A stretch of 64,000 nt of DNA from Candidatus Gastranaerophilales bacterium (lineage in GTDB: Bacteria > Cyanobacteriota > Vampirovibrionia > Gastranaerophilales > Gastranaerophilaceae). The DNA is taken from the NCBI GenBank assembly GCA_944324845.1, contig CALUXX010000002.1:106496-170495 (forward strand), written 5' to 3'. The notes under the pieces are model-generated. The model was given only the letters and a program-made list of their open reading frames with translations. It did not search any database and was not told the DNA's origin. The position numbers were made by a program, and so were the translations under genes. Each line of letters opens with the position of its first letter. Positions within the stretch are counted from its first letter, which is position 1. Below are positions 1-7,816 of the stretch, piece after piece.

Positions 1-1697
1 CTGAGATTTTGCAAAAAGATGAAAAGGATTATGATGCTTTAAGATTGATGGCATTATGTGAAGTTAATCTTGAAAATTTTAAAGCTGCTCGTTCAATATT
101 AGAAGAGGTTGTTAAATATCGACCGGAAGATGCTTTATGTTGGTATTACCTTGGATGTTGTTATGACAGTCTTTCAGAATTGATAGAAGCAAAACATGTA
201 TATTTGAAGGTCTTGGAATTGCGTCCTGAGTATCTTGATGCATATAAAAGTCTTGCTATTGTTTACATAAAATTAGAAGAATATGATAATGCAATAGAAA
301 TTGGTCAAAAAGCATTAGACTTAATTCAGGAAGAAGATTATTCGGTATATTATATTCTAGGAACCGCTTGTATGGCGGCAAAGCGTTTTGAAGATAGTGT
401 TAATTATCTTGAAAAGGCTATAGAAATGAATCCTGAAAATATTCAATTATATAATAATTTGGGAACTTCTTATTTAACTATAGGAAATTTAGATAAAGCT
501 TTTGAAGCCTATGAAAGAGCTTCCAAAATTGATGATAAAGATGGTTTAACATTTTTCAATATGGCATCAATTTTGCAATTACAAAACAAGCATAGCCAAG
601 CGTGCGAATATTTTGAAAAAGCTCACAATAACGAACCTGAAGAAGATAGTTATATTATTGCTTGGGCATTATCAGAGGTTAAGGCAGGTAAGTTCAAAGA
701 AGCAATAGAACATTACAAATATTTAGCAGCAACTTATCCTCAAAAGCCTAATTACAAATATAATTTAGCTTGTTGTTATGAAGTTTTAGGGCAGTATGAA
801 GTTGCGATATCAATATTAAAACAATTAGTTCTAATAATGCCAAAAGCTGTCAATATATTAAAAAAACTAGCAAATATTTATATAATGACTCATCAATATG
901 CTAATGCAAAAGAGGTATATGAAAGGATTATAAAACAAGGTACAGTTTCTTATGAAACATATTATGAATTAGCTGTTTTATGTCAAAAGTCTGATGATCC
1001 AGATAGAGCAGAGCAAATATTAAAAAAGGTTTGCGGCTTGAATCCATCTTTTGCTATTGCCCATAAGGATTTGGGTGTAATATATTTGAATAAAAGATTA
1101 TTTGATTATGCAAAAGAAGAGTTTGAAAAAGCATACGAACTGGCACCTGACAGTTATTCAATCGTTGTAGAATATGCAAATTATTTACATTCAACATCTC
1201 AATTTGAAAAAGCAGATGAAATGTATCAAAAAGCAATAGAAATAGATGATACAAATCCAACAGCATTGGCATTTTCAGCATTGAATAAAACTCACTTGAA
1301 ACAGTTTGAACAGGCAAAAGCCCAAATAGATAAGGTTTTACCAATGTGTTCAGAATCTGCATTTTTGTTATTTATAGCAGGCAGAATCTATCATCTTTTA
1401 GGTGATTATGAAATGGCAAAAACCTATTTGGTAAAAGCCTATGAGCTTGAAAAATTACCAGATGCGCAAAATTTACTTGGCTTATGTTATTTTGAACTAG
1501 GTAATTATGAACAAGCAAAATCAATTTTTGAAAATATGCTTGAAAAAGTTCCAATGAATGTGAATGTTTTATTAAGCCTTGCAAAATGTAATGAAAAACT
1601 TGGCAATAATGACGAAGCATTAAAATATGCAGAAAAAATTACTGAAACATTCGCCGAATGTGAAGAAGCTCATGAAATAATAAGAAGATTATCTTAA
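1..1697 (+). CDS. TPR-repeat protein, 5' end outside window
   Basis: The reading frame is open from the first complete codon at position 3 to the TAA at 1695-1697, so the true start lies upstream of the window. The visible 564 or so residues are a nearly continuous run of 34-residue tetratricopeptide repeats, with the recurrent pattern of a Trp/Tyr-Leu-Gly helix A, an Ala at position 20 and a Pro-Glu/Asp turn at the repeat junctions (for example YRPEDALCWYYLGCCY and MNPENIQLYNNLGTSYL). I see no catalytic domain. TPR solenoids are protein-interaction scaffolds, and the partner cannot be told from the sequence. Long TPR proteins of this type are common in cyanobacteria and relatives. A strong terminator follows 50 bases after the stop. 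Confidence 0.9.
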   Translation, partial: EILQKDEKDYDALRLMALCEVNLENFKAARSILEEVVKYRPEDALCWYYLGCCYDSLSELIEAKHVYLKVLELRPEYLDAYKSLAIVYIKLEEYDNAIEIGQKALDLIQEEDYSVYYILGTACMAAKRFEDSVNYLEKAIEMNPENIQLYNNLGTSYLTIGNLDKAFEAYERASKIDDKDGLTFFNMASILQLQNKHSQACEYFEKAHNNEPEEDSYIIAWALSEVKAGKFKEAIEHYKYLAATYPQKPNYKYNLACCYEVLGQYEVAISILKQLVLIMPKAVNILKKLANIYIMTHQYANAKEVYERIIKQGTVSYETYYELAVLCQKSDDPDRAEQILKKVCGLNPSFAIAHKDLGVIYLNKRLFDYAKEEFEKAYELAPDSYSIVVEYANYLHSTSQFEKADEMYQKAIEIDDTNPTALAFSALNKTHLKQFEQAKAQIDKVLPMCSESAFLLFIAGRIYHLLGDYEMAKTYLVKAYELEKLPDAQNLLGLCYFELGNYEQAKSIFENMLEKVPMNVNVLLSLAKCNEKLGNNDEALKYAEKITETFAECEEAHEIIRRLS

Positions 1698-1745
1698 TTA
1701 ATCTTTATTTATAATAAAGTCTTAGATGTCTTAAAAATCTTGTAT

Positions 1746-1779
1746 TTGCCTAACCTTTAAGGTTGGGCAATACTTTTTT
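1746..1779 (+). terminator. Intrinsic terminator of the TPR gene
   Basis: A GC-containing hairpin at 1746-1770 (TTGCCTAACC pairing with GGTTGGGCAA, with one G-U pair and a 5-base loop) is followed by a run of six T at 1774-1779. The position 49 bases after the TPR stop codon fits termination of that gene. Confidence 0.85.
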
Positions 1780-1920
1780 GCACAAATTTTACAATATGAA
1801 TTGTAAAATTTTTCCCGTTGCGTTTTTGAGGTTAAAACGCTTGTCATTATTGAGTTTTGTAAGGTGTAAGGTTTTGATATGTAAAAACTTTATTAAAAGT
1901 ATATACAAATGTTAGATATT

Positions 1921-2067
1921 TTATATACTTTATTGTACTATATAGGAGTAATGAATATTTGCAGATTATTTTCAAATATTTATTAGAAACAAGGTATAGG
2001 TTAATGTGAATCCTTTTTTGTTTCAGAAATGAAATAAGCGGACAAGGTGACTTGTCTGTTTTTTTTA
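1921..2067 (+). ncRNA. Possible small RNA or tiny-ORF transcript (405-base gap 1698-2102)
   Basis: After the TPR terminator, 260 bases contain no convincing gene yet end in a second strong intrinsic terminator on the same strand, which suggests a separate short transcript. A TATACT sequence at 1924-1929 could be a -10 element, but I see no good -35. An AGGAG at 1944-1948 precedes an ATG at 1951 that opens an 11-codon frame (MNICRLFSNIY), although the spacing of only two bases is poor. The downstream gene is on the opposite strand, so a leader peptide for it is impossible. The boundaries are guesses. Confidence 0.3.
2039..2066 (+). terminator. Intrinsic terminator
   Basis: GACAAG (2041-2046) pairs with CTTGTC (2051-2056) around a GTGA loop, with flanking G-T pairs, followed by TGTTTTTTTT. 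It is on the plus strand, facing the 3' end of the minus-strand chorismate mutase gene. Confidence 0.85.
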
Positions 2068-2102
2068 TTTATAATGTCTGCAAAATTTTTAAATAAATGC
2101 AG

Positions 2103-2453
2103 TTAATCACGTAATTTTGCAGCATCTTTCAGGTAAACAAATTTTGGTTCAAAATTTTCATCGCAATTTAAAACGATAAGGACTCTAAGACACATAGGTA
2201 AAGAATTTGGAACATCAAGTTCGTGAAAGCACATCATTGCTGTTTTTTCAAACCCTAAGTTATGTCTTGCAAATTTAGCAGGAAATGTTGCGTTCAAATC
2301 TTTTGAAGTTGTAAAAATAATGTGAGAAATGTTTTTAATTTCGATATTATTTTTAAGTAACATTTCGTTTAAAAGTATAGAAACAGCTTCATTAATTGAT
2401 GTTTCAGAATTTTCGTCAACAGTAATTGCGCCTCTAATACCTTTTGTAATCAT
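2103..2453 (-). CDS. aroH: Chorismate mutase, AroH class
   Basis: The 116-residue protein matches the AroH-class (trimeric, Bacillus-type) chorismate mutase, which converts chorismate to prephenate at the entry to phenylalanine and tyrosine synthesis in the cytoplasm. The family pattern is visible: RGAITVDEN near the N-terminus (active-site Arg-7 equivalent), then FTTSKDLNATFPAKFARHLGF-like spacing, then a central ELDVPNSLPMCLRVLI block with Cys-Leu-Arg-Val. Length is slightly below the usual 120-127. It lies one base after the fmt stop and is the last gene of a def-fmt-aroH run, so it is probably translationally coupled. aroA on the plus strand at 8.8 kb supplies an earlier step of the same pathway but is not in this operon. 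Confidence 0.88.
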   Translation of the reverse strand: MITKGIRGAITVDENSETSINEAVSILLNEMLLKNNIEIKNISHIIFTTSKDLNATFPAKFARHNLGFEKTAMMCFHELDVPNSLPMCLRVLIVLNCDENFEPKFVYLKDAAKLRD

Positions 2454-2454
2454 T

Positions 2455-3366
2455 TTACTTTTTTACTCCGTTATACCAATCTCTAGCGGGCATTTCGCCT
2501 TTGCCTTCAGGTTTAACTTTCATTATTCTTAAAACACCGTTTCCGCATCCGATATCAATACCTTCTTTGGAATTAACTTCGATTTTACCGGTTTCAAAAG
2601 TTCCTTCAACAGGTTTTGATTCAATAACCTTAATAATTTTTGAATTGTGAATAAAATAAGCACCTGGAGAACGACATATTCCTCTAACGAGATTATGAAT
2701 TTCAATATTTGATTTTGACCAATCAATCAGGCATTCTTCTTTTGTTAATTTGTTTGCCATGCAAACACCGTTTTCGCATTGCTTTTGAGGTGTTAAGGTC
2801 TTATTAACAAGACCTTCAAGAGTTTTTACAATAAGTTCAGGTGATTTTTCGGCAATTTCATTCCATAATTGTTCACAATTCATTGTTTGTGAAATTGGGA
2901 TTGGTAATTGAATACATATATCTCCGCAATCCAATCCAAGTTCTGTTATCATTGTGCAAATTCCGGTTTCTTTGTCGCCATTTATTATTGCTCTTTGAAT
3001 AGGGTTTGCTCCTCTATATTTTGGCAATAGTGACGCATGAAGATTTATTGTTTCGTATTTTGGAATATCAAGAACTTCTTGTGATAAAATTTGACCAAAA
3101 GCAAAAGTTACAAAAAAATCAGGTTGTAATTGCTTTAATGCCTCAATAATTTCAGGTTCTTTTCTAATTGATTTTGGCTGAAATACCGGAATGTTTTTTT
3201 CTAGTGCAAATTTTTTAATTGGTGACATTTGCAATTTATGTCCTCTGCCTGCAGGTTTGTCAGGTTGAGTTACTACAGCCAGAACATCTATTTTGTCAGA
3301 ATTATACAAGTATTCTAAAGATTTTAGCCCAATATCGGGAGTTCCGAAAAATACGATTTTAATCAT
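2455..3366 (-). CDS. fmt: Methionyl-tRNA formyltransferase
   Basis: This 303-residue protein formylates initiator Met-tRNA using 10-formyl-tetrahydrofolate. The N-terminal formyltransferase domain starts with IVFFGTPDIG. The signature HASLLPKYRGA at residues 110-120 includes the catalytic His and the SLLP loop, and GLDCGD about 30 residues later holds the catalytic Asp. The C-terminal OB-like tRNA-binding domain is present from about residue 205, and the length is normal for the family (about 310). The ATG start overlaps the end of def by eight bases. Pairing of fmt with def is conserved in many bacteria, because deformylase removes the group that Fmt adds. Confidence 0.97.
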   Translation of the reverse strand: MIKIVFFGTPDIGLKSLEYLYNSDKIDVLAVVTQPDKPAGRGHKLQMSPIKKFALEKNIPVFQPKSIRKEPEIIEALKQLQPDFFVTFAFGQILSQEVLDIPKYETINLHASLLPKYRGANPIQRAIINGDKETGICTMITELGLDCGDICIQLPIPISQTMNCEQLWNEIAEKSPELIVKTLEGLVNKTLTPQKQCENGVCMANKLTKEECLIDWSKSNIEIHNLVRGICRSPGAYFIHNSKIIKVIESKPVEGTFETGKIEVNSKEGIDIGCGNGVLRIMKVKPEGKGEMPARDWYNGVKK

Positions 3367-3925
3367 TTTTGTTTAATTCTTCCTCTAATTCTTTTTCTTC
3401 TATCAATCTATCAACATCAAGGTCAGGTAGATTATATTTTTGCAGAACTGCTTCAGTTTCAAATCTGTTCATACAGTGGTCTATAAATAATATTCCGTCT
3501 AAGTGATCGTTTTCGTGTTGAATTGCTCTTGCTAAAAGTGTTCCGTCTTTTGCTTCCATAACAAATGGTTTTCCGTGTTCATTCAATGCTTTTACCATAA
3601 CATTTTTATAGCGTTTTACATCGGTATATGCTTCCGGAAAACTTAAACAGCCTTCGTTACTAAGGATTGCTCCGCTTTTTTTGATTATTTTAGGATTGAT
3701 AAATACAATCGGATTAAGCGGTTCGTTGTTTGTTGAAACATCTATAACGAACACTCTTACATTTTCGCCGATTTGTGGTGCTGCAAGTCCAACACCATTT
3801 TGGGCGTACATTGTGTCTAATAAATCTCTTACCAGATCACTTATTTTTCTTGAAACTTTATGAACCTCTTTGGAAGGTTCTCTTAATGAAGGTTCTCCAT
3901 ATTTTAAAACTTTTCTTATTGCCAT
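3359..3925 (-). CDS. def: Peptide deformylase
   Basis: The 188-residue metalloenzyme removes the formyl group from nascent proteins. All three family motifs are intact: GVGLAAPQ (residues 44-51), EGCLSFP (91-97, with the metal-binding Cys) and HENDH (137-141, with two metal-binding His and the catalytic Glu). The C-terminal tail after residue 165 is charged and slightly longer than in short family members. It is the first gene of the def-fmt-aroH operon. The start ATG at 3923-3925 has a GGCTGG-like weak ribosome-binding site, and a short palindrome lies about 20 bases upstream. Confidence 0.97.
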   Translation of the reverse strand: MAIRKVLKYGEPSLREPSKEVHKVSRKISDLVRDLLDTMYAQNGVGLAAPQIGENVRVFVIDVSTNNEPLNPIVFINPKIIKKSGAILSNEGCLSFPEAYTDVKRYKNVMVKALNEHGKPFVMEAKDGTLLARAIQHENDHLDGILFIDHCMNRFETEAVLQKYNLPDLDVDRLIEEKELEEELNKND

Positions 3926-3946
3926 TATTCCAGCCTTTCTGATATA

Positions 3947-3961
3947 AGTTTACTATAAACT
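3947..3961 (-). promoter_or_regulatory. Short palindrome and possible promoter upstream of def
   Basis: AGTTTA and TAAACT form a perfect 6-base inverted repeat with a 3-base spacer. Read on the minus strand, the right half (TAAACT) sits 17 bases downstream of a TTGCAA, so it could be the -10 of the def promoter, with the palindrome acting as an operator. In AT-rich DNA such short palindromes occur by chance, so this is only a candidate. Confidence 0.35.
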
Positions 3962-4022
3962 TTGAGTCTTTGCAATTTTATTGTTACTGTCAAAACTTAT
4001 TTTTTAGGTACTTCTTTGACAA

Positions 4023-4250
4023 TTAATATTCATAATTTTTTAATTCTTGAACTTCACCTGAATTGATATTGTCTTCAACTTCTAAGATTTCTTTTTGATA
4101 ATATTCATCTGTTTTTTCCATTTTGTATATTTTTGCATCAGTTAATCGTTCAAGAACTTTTGCATAATCCATACATTTTTTGCCTTTTACTCCTTCGGTT
4201 TCCATTTGGATTGTTCCGTCAGGAAGTAATTTTATTTTCATTTTGCCCAT
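4023..4250 (-). CDS. DUF2997-family small protein
   Basis: A 75-residue protein whose first half reads as the DUF2997 pattern: a beta hairpin ending in DGTIQMETEGVKGKKC, then a helix. DUF2997 proteins are short, uncharacterised, and typically found beside DUF1257/Ycf35 and AAA ATPase genes in cyanobacteria and some other bacteria, which is exactly the context here (17 bases after the Ycf35-like gene). The C-terminal 30 residues (charged, ending NYEY) go beyond the typical family domain. It is the last gene of the five-gene operon. The function is unknown. Confidence 0.75.
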   Translation of the reverse strand: MGKMKIKLLPDGTIQMETEGVKGKKCMDYAKVLERLTDAKIYKMEKTDEYYQKEILEVEDNINSGEVQELKNYEY

Positions 4251-4267
4251 ATTGTGAACCTTCTTTT

Positions 4268-5530
4268 TTATATATCTATTGTCAGAACTATTGTATTGTC
4301 ATCTAAAACTGTTTCACTATCAATGTTTAGATTTTCTTGTTGTAAGCGTTCTTTTATTTTGTTGTAAGTTATTTCTTGCATATTTAATCCATATTCTTCA
4401 TTCAAATCTTGAATTAAATCTTCGCATTCTGCTTTATTTGAATTTTGGGTAATATCAAGTGTATATGCGCCTGTTTCGCTTTTGTAGTAGCGCATTTCCA
4501 TATTGAATAATTTGCAAGAGATTTCGTCATTGTTTTCTGTTATTTCTGTTGCTCCGTGTTCGTATAGGGTGTTTAATAATACTCCTTTATCTGTGTAATT
4601 TGTATTATATGTGTAAATTACTGTTGAAATCTCATTGACTAATCTTAAATCTCTTTTGGCTGCAATATTCATTTTTCGAAAAAGAATTTCGGATTCTTTG
4701 ATTATTGCAGTATTATTTTGACCTGAAAATTCGGCAACATAATAACCGTCTTTTATCACCCATTTTAAATCTGCATAACTGTTTCTTAGCGGTGTTTGTC
4801 CGCCTTCATAATATCCGTATTTTACACTTTCTAAAAGGTGTTTAAGTTCTTCTTCTGTTTTGATATTAGTTCTTATTTTTAGATTAGTTAACCTATAGGA
4901 AATATCTTGGTCTGAGTATTGATCAAATCTTCCGATATCCATTATTGTTATTTTTTGTTCAATTTCCAGCATAAATCTTATATCAGGTTCTATTTTATAG
5001 TATCTGATATTTTGTCCTTTTAAGGTTGCGGTTAATTCATTTATGTCAGTTTCTCGAATTTGTTTTGCTTTTTGTTTTTTTAATTCAGTATATATTTCTT
5101 TAATTGATTCATAATTAGTTGTGTAGTTATAATAAAAAGTTTCTTTGTTATTGATAACACGAACATTTCTTCTTGCGATTCTATCAAGATCCGTAAAAAG
5201 AGCTTCAGATGAAGATAGAAGAATAGACGGATTATCAGTCCCTGAAATTCTAAAAGTTATAAAATCTTCTGTATTTTCGATTTTAATATCAAGGTTTGTT
5301 GAATTGATGAAATAGTGTTTTGGGTCATATTGAAAAGTTCCAACCTCATTCATAAATCTTTCAAGTTCGTTAGGGGTTATATTGGTTAAAACTTTTATAA
5401 ATTTTAAATTTTCTGTTGCAATAGTTTTATTTTTATCGTTACCAACAGTTTTTATTTTCAATTCTTCTTTTTTTGCCTCTTCCGGAGCAATAAGAAATGC
5501 CATTGGATATGCCATTAGCGTAATTGACAT
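4268..5530 (-). CDS. Internally duplicated protein with Ycf35/DUF1257-like C-terminus
   Basis: A 420-residue protein of unknown function. Two related units of about 145 residues are visible, at roughly 46-192 and 219-362. They align through VLTNITPNELERF with IRTNIKTEEELKHL, EALFTDLDRIARRNVRVIN with EILFRKMNIAAKRDLRLVN, and YNYTTNY with YTYNTNY. The last 35 residues (YNKIKERLQQ, then TVLDDNTIVLTI) resemble the C-terminus of the cyanobacterial/plastid Ycf35 (DUF1257) family, which is usually only about 125 residues long. The Ycf35 assignment is inference, supported by the neighbours: Ycf46 ATPase 18 bases upstream and DUF2997 17 bases downstream. There is no signal peptide and no strong membrane segment. 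The N-terminal 20 residues are mildly hydrophobic. Confidence 0.55.
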   Translation of the reverse strand: MSITLMAYPMAFLIAPEEAKKEELKIKTVGNDKNKTIATENLKFIKVLTNITPNELERFMNEVGTFQYDPKHYFINSTNLDIKIENTEDFITFRISGTDNPSILLSSSEALFTDLDRIARRNVRVINNKETFYYNYTTNYESIKEIYTELKKQKAKQIRETDINELTATLKGQNIRYYKIEPDIRFMLEIEQKITIMDIGRFDQYSDQDISYRLTNLKIRTNIKTEEELKHLLESVKYGYYEGGQTPLRNSYADLKWVIKDGYYVAEFSGQNNTAIIKESEILFRKMNIAAKRDLRLVNEISTVIYTYNTNYTDKGVLLNTLYEHGATEITENNDEISCKLFNMEMRYYKSETGAYTLDITQNSNKAECEDLIQDLNEEYGLNMQEITYNKIKERLQQENLNIDSETVLDDNTIVLTIDI

Positions 5531-5548
5531 TTTATTTATTCCCTTTCA

Positions 5549-7177
5549 TTATAGGTCTAGTGCTCTTCCGCCTCTTGCTGTTTTTATATCATCTTCGCTA
5601 TCACTAACAGAGCTTGTTGCATATTGTGTCATATCGTCTTTTTTTGTTGCTGTAACTGCTCTGATATTTGCCCATTGTCTTAGTGCAAGTATTTGCTCTT
5701 TTTGAGTTACTGATAGTGGTACGATATTTTTTATTGTGTTTTCTAAGTCTGTAAATTCCAATGGTCGTTTTTGGAAAAACGCTTCATATAATGCCGAAAT
5801 TACAATCTGTTCAATTTCAGCTCCAACAAAACCTTCTGTAAGGTCTGCAAGTTTTTCGTATAAATCTTCATTTAATTCAAGCTTGCTGGCAACTTCTTCA
5901 TCTTTGAGTCGTTTTTCTAAATGTAATTTAAAAATTTCTTTTCGTTCTGATTTTGTAGGAAGATCAACAAAGAAAATTTCATCAAAACGACCTTTTCTTA
6001 ATAATTCAGCAGGTAAGCCGCTTATGTTGTTAGCTGTTGCAATTACAAATACTGGCGCTGTTTTTTCTTGCATCCAAGTCAGGAATGTTCCAAAAATTCT
6101 GGAAGAAGTTCCGCTATCTCCATTTGAATTTACTCCGCTAAGGCTTTTTTCGATTTCATCAACCCAAAGAATGGATGGTGCTACTGCTTCTGCTGTTTTA
6201 ATAGCTTTTCTCATATTTTCTTCAGAACTTCCTACAATTCCTGAAAATATTTTGCCGAAATCTAATTTTAATAATGGTAATTGCCAAGCTGCACTCATTG
6301 CTTTTGCGGTTAAACTTTTACCGCAGCCCGGAACTCCTGTTATTAAAACACCTTTTGGTGCAGGAAGGCAATATTTCTTTGCGGCTTCTGACCAAGAATT
6401 ATTTCTTTTATTTAGCCAGTTTTTGAGGTTTTCTAATCCTCCGACATCAGAAATTTTTATGTCTGTATTGATAAATTCAAGTATGCCTGTTTTTTTGATT
6501 ACTTGCATTTTTTCGCTAAGGATAATTTCTAAATCGCTTTCGTCAATACTACCGTCATTAACCATCGCAAGAGCAAAAGCATTTTCTGCTTCTTGTAATG
6601 TTAGACCTAATGCAGCTTTGCAAAGCTTTTCTTTAGCTACATCATTTAATCTTGTTGTGTCTATTTGACTGTTTTGTTTTAGCATTTTGTCTAATTTTGC
6701 TCTGATTTCATCAAGGTTAGGAAGAGGTAAATCGACTATGGAAATTTCTTTTTGCATAGTTTCAGGTATTAGTAATTCTGGCGCCATAAAAATTACATTT
6801 TTGCGAAATTTACTGGTCTTAAGTTCTGCAATGTTATCTCGAATTTTTCTAACAACATTATAGTCAACTTGTCTTCCTTTTACTCCAAAATATACATGGA
6901 AATCGCACATTATAAATATTGCATTTTTGTTGCATTTTCTAATAAAATCTAATGCCTTATCAGGAGAAACTGTTCCTTCTATTTCTTCTCCATTTAATAC
7001 AAAACCTTTTGTCTGAGTCCAGATATATACATCTCGAGTTACTTTTATTAGTTTTTCAGATGCGGCCATCTTTTTTATTAAGTTAATCGCTCGTTCTTCT
7101 TCCCACGTTGTTAAGTAAATATATGGAAATCTTGCTCTGAATAGTCTTGATAGTTGCATTATTATATTGTTTTTCAT
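5549..7177 (-). CDS. ycf46: Ycf46-type AAA+ ATPase
   Basis: A 542-residue AAA+ ATPase. The N-terminal half (residues 1-230) has the Ycf46-type start (RARFPYIYLTTWEEERA). The AAA module follows: Walker A GVPGCGKS at 281-288, Walker B SILWVDEIE around 335-343, sensor TANN at 381-384 and the arginine-finger block LRKGRFDEIFF from 393. The run SGTSSRIFGTFLTWMQEK between them is highly characteristic of Ycf46. In cyanobacteria Ycf46 has been linked to inorganic-carbon utilisation, and its biochemical target is not established. Here it sits between a radical SAM gene and a Ycf35-like gene, so it probably remodels or loads a partner made by this operon. The last 40 residues are Asp/Thr/Ser-rich and look disordered. 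Confidence 0.88.
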   Translation of the reverse strand: MKNNIIMQLSRLFRARFPYIYLTTWEEERAINLIKKMAASEKLIKVTRDVYIWTQTKGFVLNGEEIEGTVSPDKALDFIRKCNKNAIFIMCDFHVYFGVKGRQVDYNVVRKIRDNIAELKTSKFRKNVIFMAPELLIPETMQKEISIVDLPLPNLDEIRAKLDKMLKQNSQIDTTRLNDVAKEKLCKAALGLTLQEAENAFALAMVNDGSIDESDLEIILSEKMQVIKKTGILEFINTDIKISDVGGLENLKNWLNKRNNSWSEAAKKYCLPAPKGVLITGVPGCGKSLTAKAMSAAWQLPLLKLDFGKIFSGIVGSSEENMRKAIKTAEAVAPSILWVDEIEKSLSGVNSNGDSGTSSRIFGTFLTWMQEKTAPVFVIATANNISGLPAELLRKGRFDEIFFVDLPTKSERKEIFKLHLEKRLKDEEVASKLELNEDLYEKLADLTEGFVGAEIEQIVISALYEAFFQKRPLEFTDLENTIKNIVPLSVTQKEQILALRQWANIRAVTATKKDDMTQYATSSVSDSEDDIKTARGGRALDL

Positions 7178-7198
7178 ATCTGAAACTCTCTTTCTACC

Positions 7199-7816
7199 TT
7201 ATTCTATATTATTTTTCCCAAGTTGTAAACAGAATTTTTCTTGTATTTGTTTAAAATCCCCCATTCCGTTTATCTCCAGTTTCCCATCTTGAGAAATTCT
7301 CATTTCAATTTTGTTGTGATATTTTTTGATGTCTTCAATATTGTAAAAATCTGACAAAAAAATGTATCTTTGATTTGATGATCCCACCCAAGGTCGTGAT
7401 AAATCGAAGTTTTCTTGCTTAAATTCGCCATCTATCAGTAAATCTATGTTTTTTAAAAGTTTGGAAATTGCAGTTTTTTTAGATTTTTCAAGTTCTTCGA
7501 ATTTATATCCTGTAAAACAAACAACGGAAAGTCCAATTTGTTTTACTTTACTTGTTAATTCAAAAAGCGATTGCGCTTGCTCAAAAGGTTCTCCGCCCAA
7601 CAATGTTATACCTTCAATTTCAGGTTCTTTTTCTATTTGGGTAAATAATTTATCTATAAGATAATCAGTTCCTTTTCCAAACTCCCAAGTTTGAGTTGCA
7701 AAACAACCTTTACAATGCTTTTTGCAACCCTGAACCCATATACAAAATCTTTTTCCCGGACCTTCTACTTCTGTGGTTTTAATGATTTTATATACATTAA
7801 GAATTTTACCAGTCAA
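7199..7816 (-). CDS. Radical SAM protein, NrdG/PflA activase-like
   Basis: A 205-residue single-cluster radical SAM protein. The SAM-binding 4Fe-4S motif CxxxCxxC is at Cys31, Cys35 and Cys38, preceded by the activase-type EGPGKRFCIWVQG, and the GGEP motif is at 74-77. Small proteins of this shape are glycyl-radical activases (NrdG, PflA) or related maturases. No glycyl-radical enzyme gene lies nearby, so the substrate is more likely a product of its own operon. The start is TTG at 7814-7816, embedded in the last codons of the upstream gene (11-base overlap), with AAGG about nine bases upstream. The alternative of a later ATG would remove part of the conserved N-terminus. Confidence 0.85.
   Translation of the reverse strand: MTGKILNVYKIIKTTEVEGPGKRFCIWVQGCKKHCKGCFATQTWEFGKGTDYLIDKLFTQIEKEPEIEGITLLGGEPFEQAQSLFELTSKVKQIGLSVVCFTGYKFEELEKSKKTAISKLLKNIDLLIDGEFKQENFDLSRPWVGSSNQRYIFLSDFYNIEDIKKYHNKIEMRISQDGKLEINGMGDFKQIQEKFCLQLGKNNIE

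Noticed and set aside
5736..6668. A 310-codon plus-strand frame
   Set aside because: It lies fully opposite the Ycf46 gene, has a Ser/Phe-rich composition typical of an antisense frame, and shows no ribosome-binding site.
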